A stretch of DNA of 16,313 nt from Caryophanales bacterium UBA6769 (GTDB lineage Bacteria > Bacillota > Bacilli > Bacillales > UBA6769): positions 1-16,313 of the forward strand of contig DKGN01000200.1 in assembly GCA_002453275.1 (NCBI GenBank), written 5' to 3'. Made by a program: the position numbers and the translations under genes. This document shows, piece by piece, positions 15,128-16,313 of this stretch. Position 1 is the stretch's first letter. Each line of letters starts with the position of its first letter. The notes below the pieces were generated by a model. That model searched no databases and had not been told where the DNA came from. It was given only the letters and a program-made list of their open reading frames with translations.

Positions 15128-15682
15128 ATGTCACTAGATGATTTGATTGAGTCGGCGAAAAATGGTAATCACCAAGCCTTTCACGAAATAATTGAGAGAC
15201 ACCTCCTAAGTGTGGAACGCTTTGCCTTTCAAATTGGTGTGTCTGCTAATGATGTAGAAGATGTTACACAAGAAGTCTTTATTCGTGTGTATCGTTTTTT
15301 AAAACAATATTCTGGAAAAACTTTTACGACATGGTTATATAAAATTACATTGAATGTTGCTCGTGACCATTTTAAAAAAACAAAACGTAACCATGAAAAA
15401 ATGAATCTGTTAGCACGTGAACATAGCATAATTGAAGAAAATTTTAAAATAGAAATGTTTGCAAATGAAGAGGACGAAAAACTACATTTATTAATTCAAC
15501 AACTAGATGATAAATATAAGTTTCCGCTTATTTTGTTTTATTTTCAAGACCAAAAAATTAATGAAATTTCGACTATACTTTCTCTTCCCATATCAACTGT
15601 CAAGACGAGATTGTTTCGAGCGAGGGCGAAATTAAAAGAAGCACTACAAGCGAATGGAGGAGATATAAATGTTGTCCGATAA
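15128..15682 (+). CDS. ECF-type RNA polymerase sigma factor
   Basis: A 184-aa group IV sigma-70 factor. Region 2 spans about 20-87 with DVEDVTQEVFIRVYRFLKQY (42-61) and the -10 recognition segment TFTTWLYKITLNVARDHFKK (65-84). A charged linker follows. Region 4 (about 118-173) carries the helix-turn-helix INEISTILSLPISTVKTRLFRARAKLKE that binds the -35. Region 1 and region 3 are absent, as expected for ECF factors. AAAGGAG lies 9 nt before the ATG. The next gene starts 14 nt before this one ends, so the pair is translationally coupled, and that gene is probably its anti-sigma factor. I could not match it to a named Bacillus factor (SigM, SigV, SigW, SigX, SigY, YlaC). Its target genes are unknown. 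Confidence 0.9.
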   Translation: MSLDDLIESAKNGNHQAFHEIIERHLLSVERFAFQIGVSANDVEDVTQEVFIRVYRFLKQYSGKTFTTWLYKITLNVARDHFKKTKRNHEKMNLLAREHSIIEENFKIEMFANEEDEKLHLLIQQLDDKYKFPLILFYFQDQKINEISTILSLPISTVKTRLFRARAKLKEALQANGGDINVVR

Positions 15683-16313
15683 GCAATTTGAAAAGAAGAT
15701 GGAACGATTAAAGCAGGCATATAAACAACAACCGCAAATCACGAATAGTGAACAACTTCTCCTCTCGATTCAAAATAAACAAGTAAAGAAAAAGTGGCGG
15801 TTCGTTCCTGCAGTTGCAGCACTGGGTGTATGTGCAATTATTGCACTACTCTTTGTTACTACACCTCAGCTAATTCAGACAGAACAAGAAGCAACTCAAT
15901 TGAATGAAGGTAACAATGAGATGGCTGGCAAGGAAAAAGATCATAATGATTTAATGGCGATTGACCGACCGGAAAAGAAGGAAGAAACGATTTATATAGA
16001 AGGAATGCCCGAAGACATAACATTTACATTAATACAAAACAACCAACTTCGTATTTCAACGTACTATCCAACGGATCTTACAGTGGAGCAAAGTGATCAT
16101 AAAATTGTCTTTTTTATTGAGGGGAATACATCTGAGGAAGAAAAGTTAGCTTATGTGGAGATTTACGGAATAAAAACAGAGGAGCTTCCTGAAGATAAAA
16201 GCCATGAATTAATGAAGACCTTTGAAAGTTACACATCTACATTAAAACAAGAGTCAGAGCATTTCGTTCCCTTTTCAGAAAGCGAATATGAAATAAATAA
16301 AGGAACCGATCTT
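15669..16313 (+). CDS. Probable membrane-anchored anti-sigma factor (partial, runs off window)
   Basis: The frame is open from ATG 15669 to the window end (215 codons, no stop), so the C-terminus is missing. GGAGGAGA lies about 7 nt before the ATG, inside the end of the sigma gene; the genes overlap by 14 nt. The product has an N-terminal cytoplasmic segment of about 43 charged residues (KQFEKKMERLKQAYKQQ), a KKKWR stop-transfer-like cluster, one transmembrane helix (about 45-64, VPAVAALGVCAIIALLFVT) and an acidic extracellular domain of at least 150 residues. That topology and coupling to an ECF gene fit an anti-sigma factor of the RsiX/RsiV type. The zinc-binding HxxxCxxC motif of ZAS anti-sigma factors is not present. 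The extracellular domain was not recognised. Confidence 0.75.
   Translation, partial: MLSDKQFEKKMERLKQAYKQQPQITNSEQLLLSIQNKQVKKKWRFVPAVAALGVCAIIALLFVTTPQLIQTEQEATQLNEGNNEMAGKEKDHNDLMAIDRPEKKEETIYIEGMPEDITFTLIQNNQLRISTYYPTDLTVEQSDHKIVFFIEGNTSEEEKLAYVEIYGIKTEELPEDKSHELMKTFESYTSTLKQESEHFVPFSESEYEINKGTDL

Noticed and set aside
1..16313. CRISPR arrays, insertion sequences, phage genes, tRNA or rRNA genes
   Set aside because: No regular repeats, transposase motifs, or recognisable RNA gene sequences were seen by eye on either strand.

Overview
The window looks like a chromosomal segment from a low-to-moderate-GC Firmicute of the family Bacillaceae (Bacillus or an alkaliphilic relative). The reasons are the menF-menD-menH-menB gene order, a ClpE ATPase under CtsR-type heptad operators, strong AGGAGG-type ribosome binding sites, frequent TTG starts, and sigma-A-like promoters. 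I see no IS elements, phage genes, tRNA or rRNA genes, or CRISPR repeats. This is mostly ordinary core and near-core chromosome. The less ordinary material lies between the genes.

Left part (1-6150), menaquinone synthesis. menF, menD, menH and menB form one minus-strand operon (4936 down to 125): chorismate to isochorismate, then SEPHCHC, then SHCHC, and, after MenC and MenE steps that are not encoded here, DHNA-CoA. It ends in a strong terminator at 87-115, so menE and menC are not in this transcript. Divergently, menA (5176-6105) encodes the membrane prenyltransferase of the pathway. The menF and menA promoters have back-to-back TTGACA -35 boxes 31 bp apart. MenF is best started at a TTG at 4936, not at the longer open frame beginning at 5002.

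Middle part (6150-10500). A monocistronic amidase-signature enzyme has its own promoter and terminator. clpE (7880-9997) follows, with a sigma-A promoter overlapped or followed by three CtsR double-heptad operators. Downstream of clpE is about 350 bp without a convincing gene. It holds a possible promoter, a C-rich segment, two mutually exclusive stems and a strong intrinsic terminator, which together suggest an unannotated small RNA of about 186 nt (about 10092-10277). A 44-codon gene for a very basic small protein follows.

Right part (10500-16313). A CNNM/CorC-type membrane transporter gene (minus) has a leader with potential structure. It is separated from a divergent AMP-forming acyl-CoA ligase gene (plus) by a gap carrying two strong hairpins that read as terminators in opposite directions. 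The ligase gene converges on a minus-strand metallo-beta-lactamase-fold hydrolase gene whose stop codon sits in the loop of the hairpin between them. Divergent from the hydrolase is an ECF sigma factor gene overlapping by 14 nt a membrane-anchored, presumed anti-sigma gene that runs off the window end.

I found no clear multi-gene novel system. The best leads are the possible small RNA after clpE, the opposed terminators at 12040-12131, the 44-aa basic protein and the unclassified sigma/anti-sigma pair.
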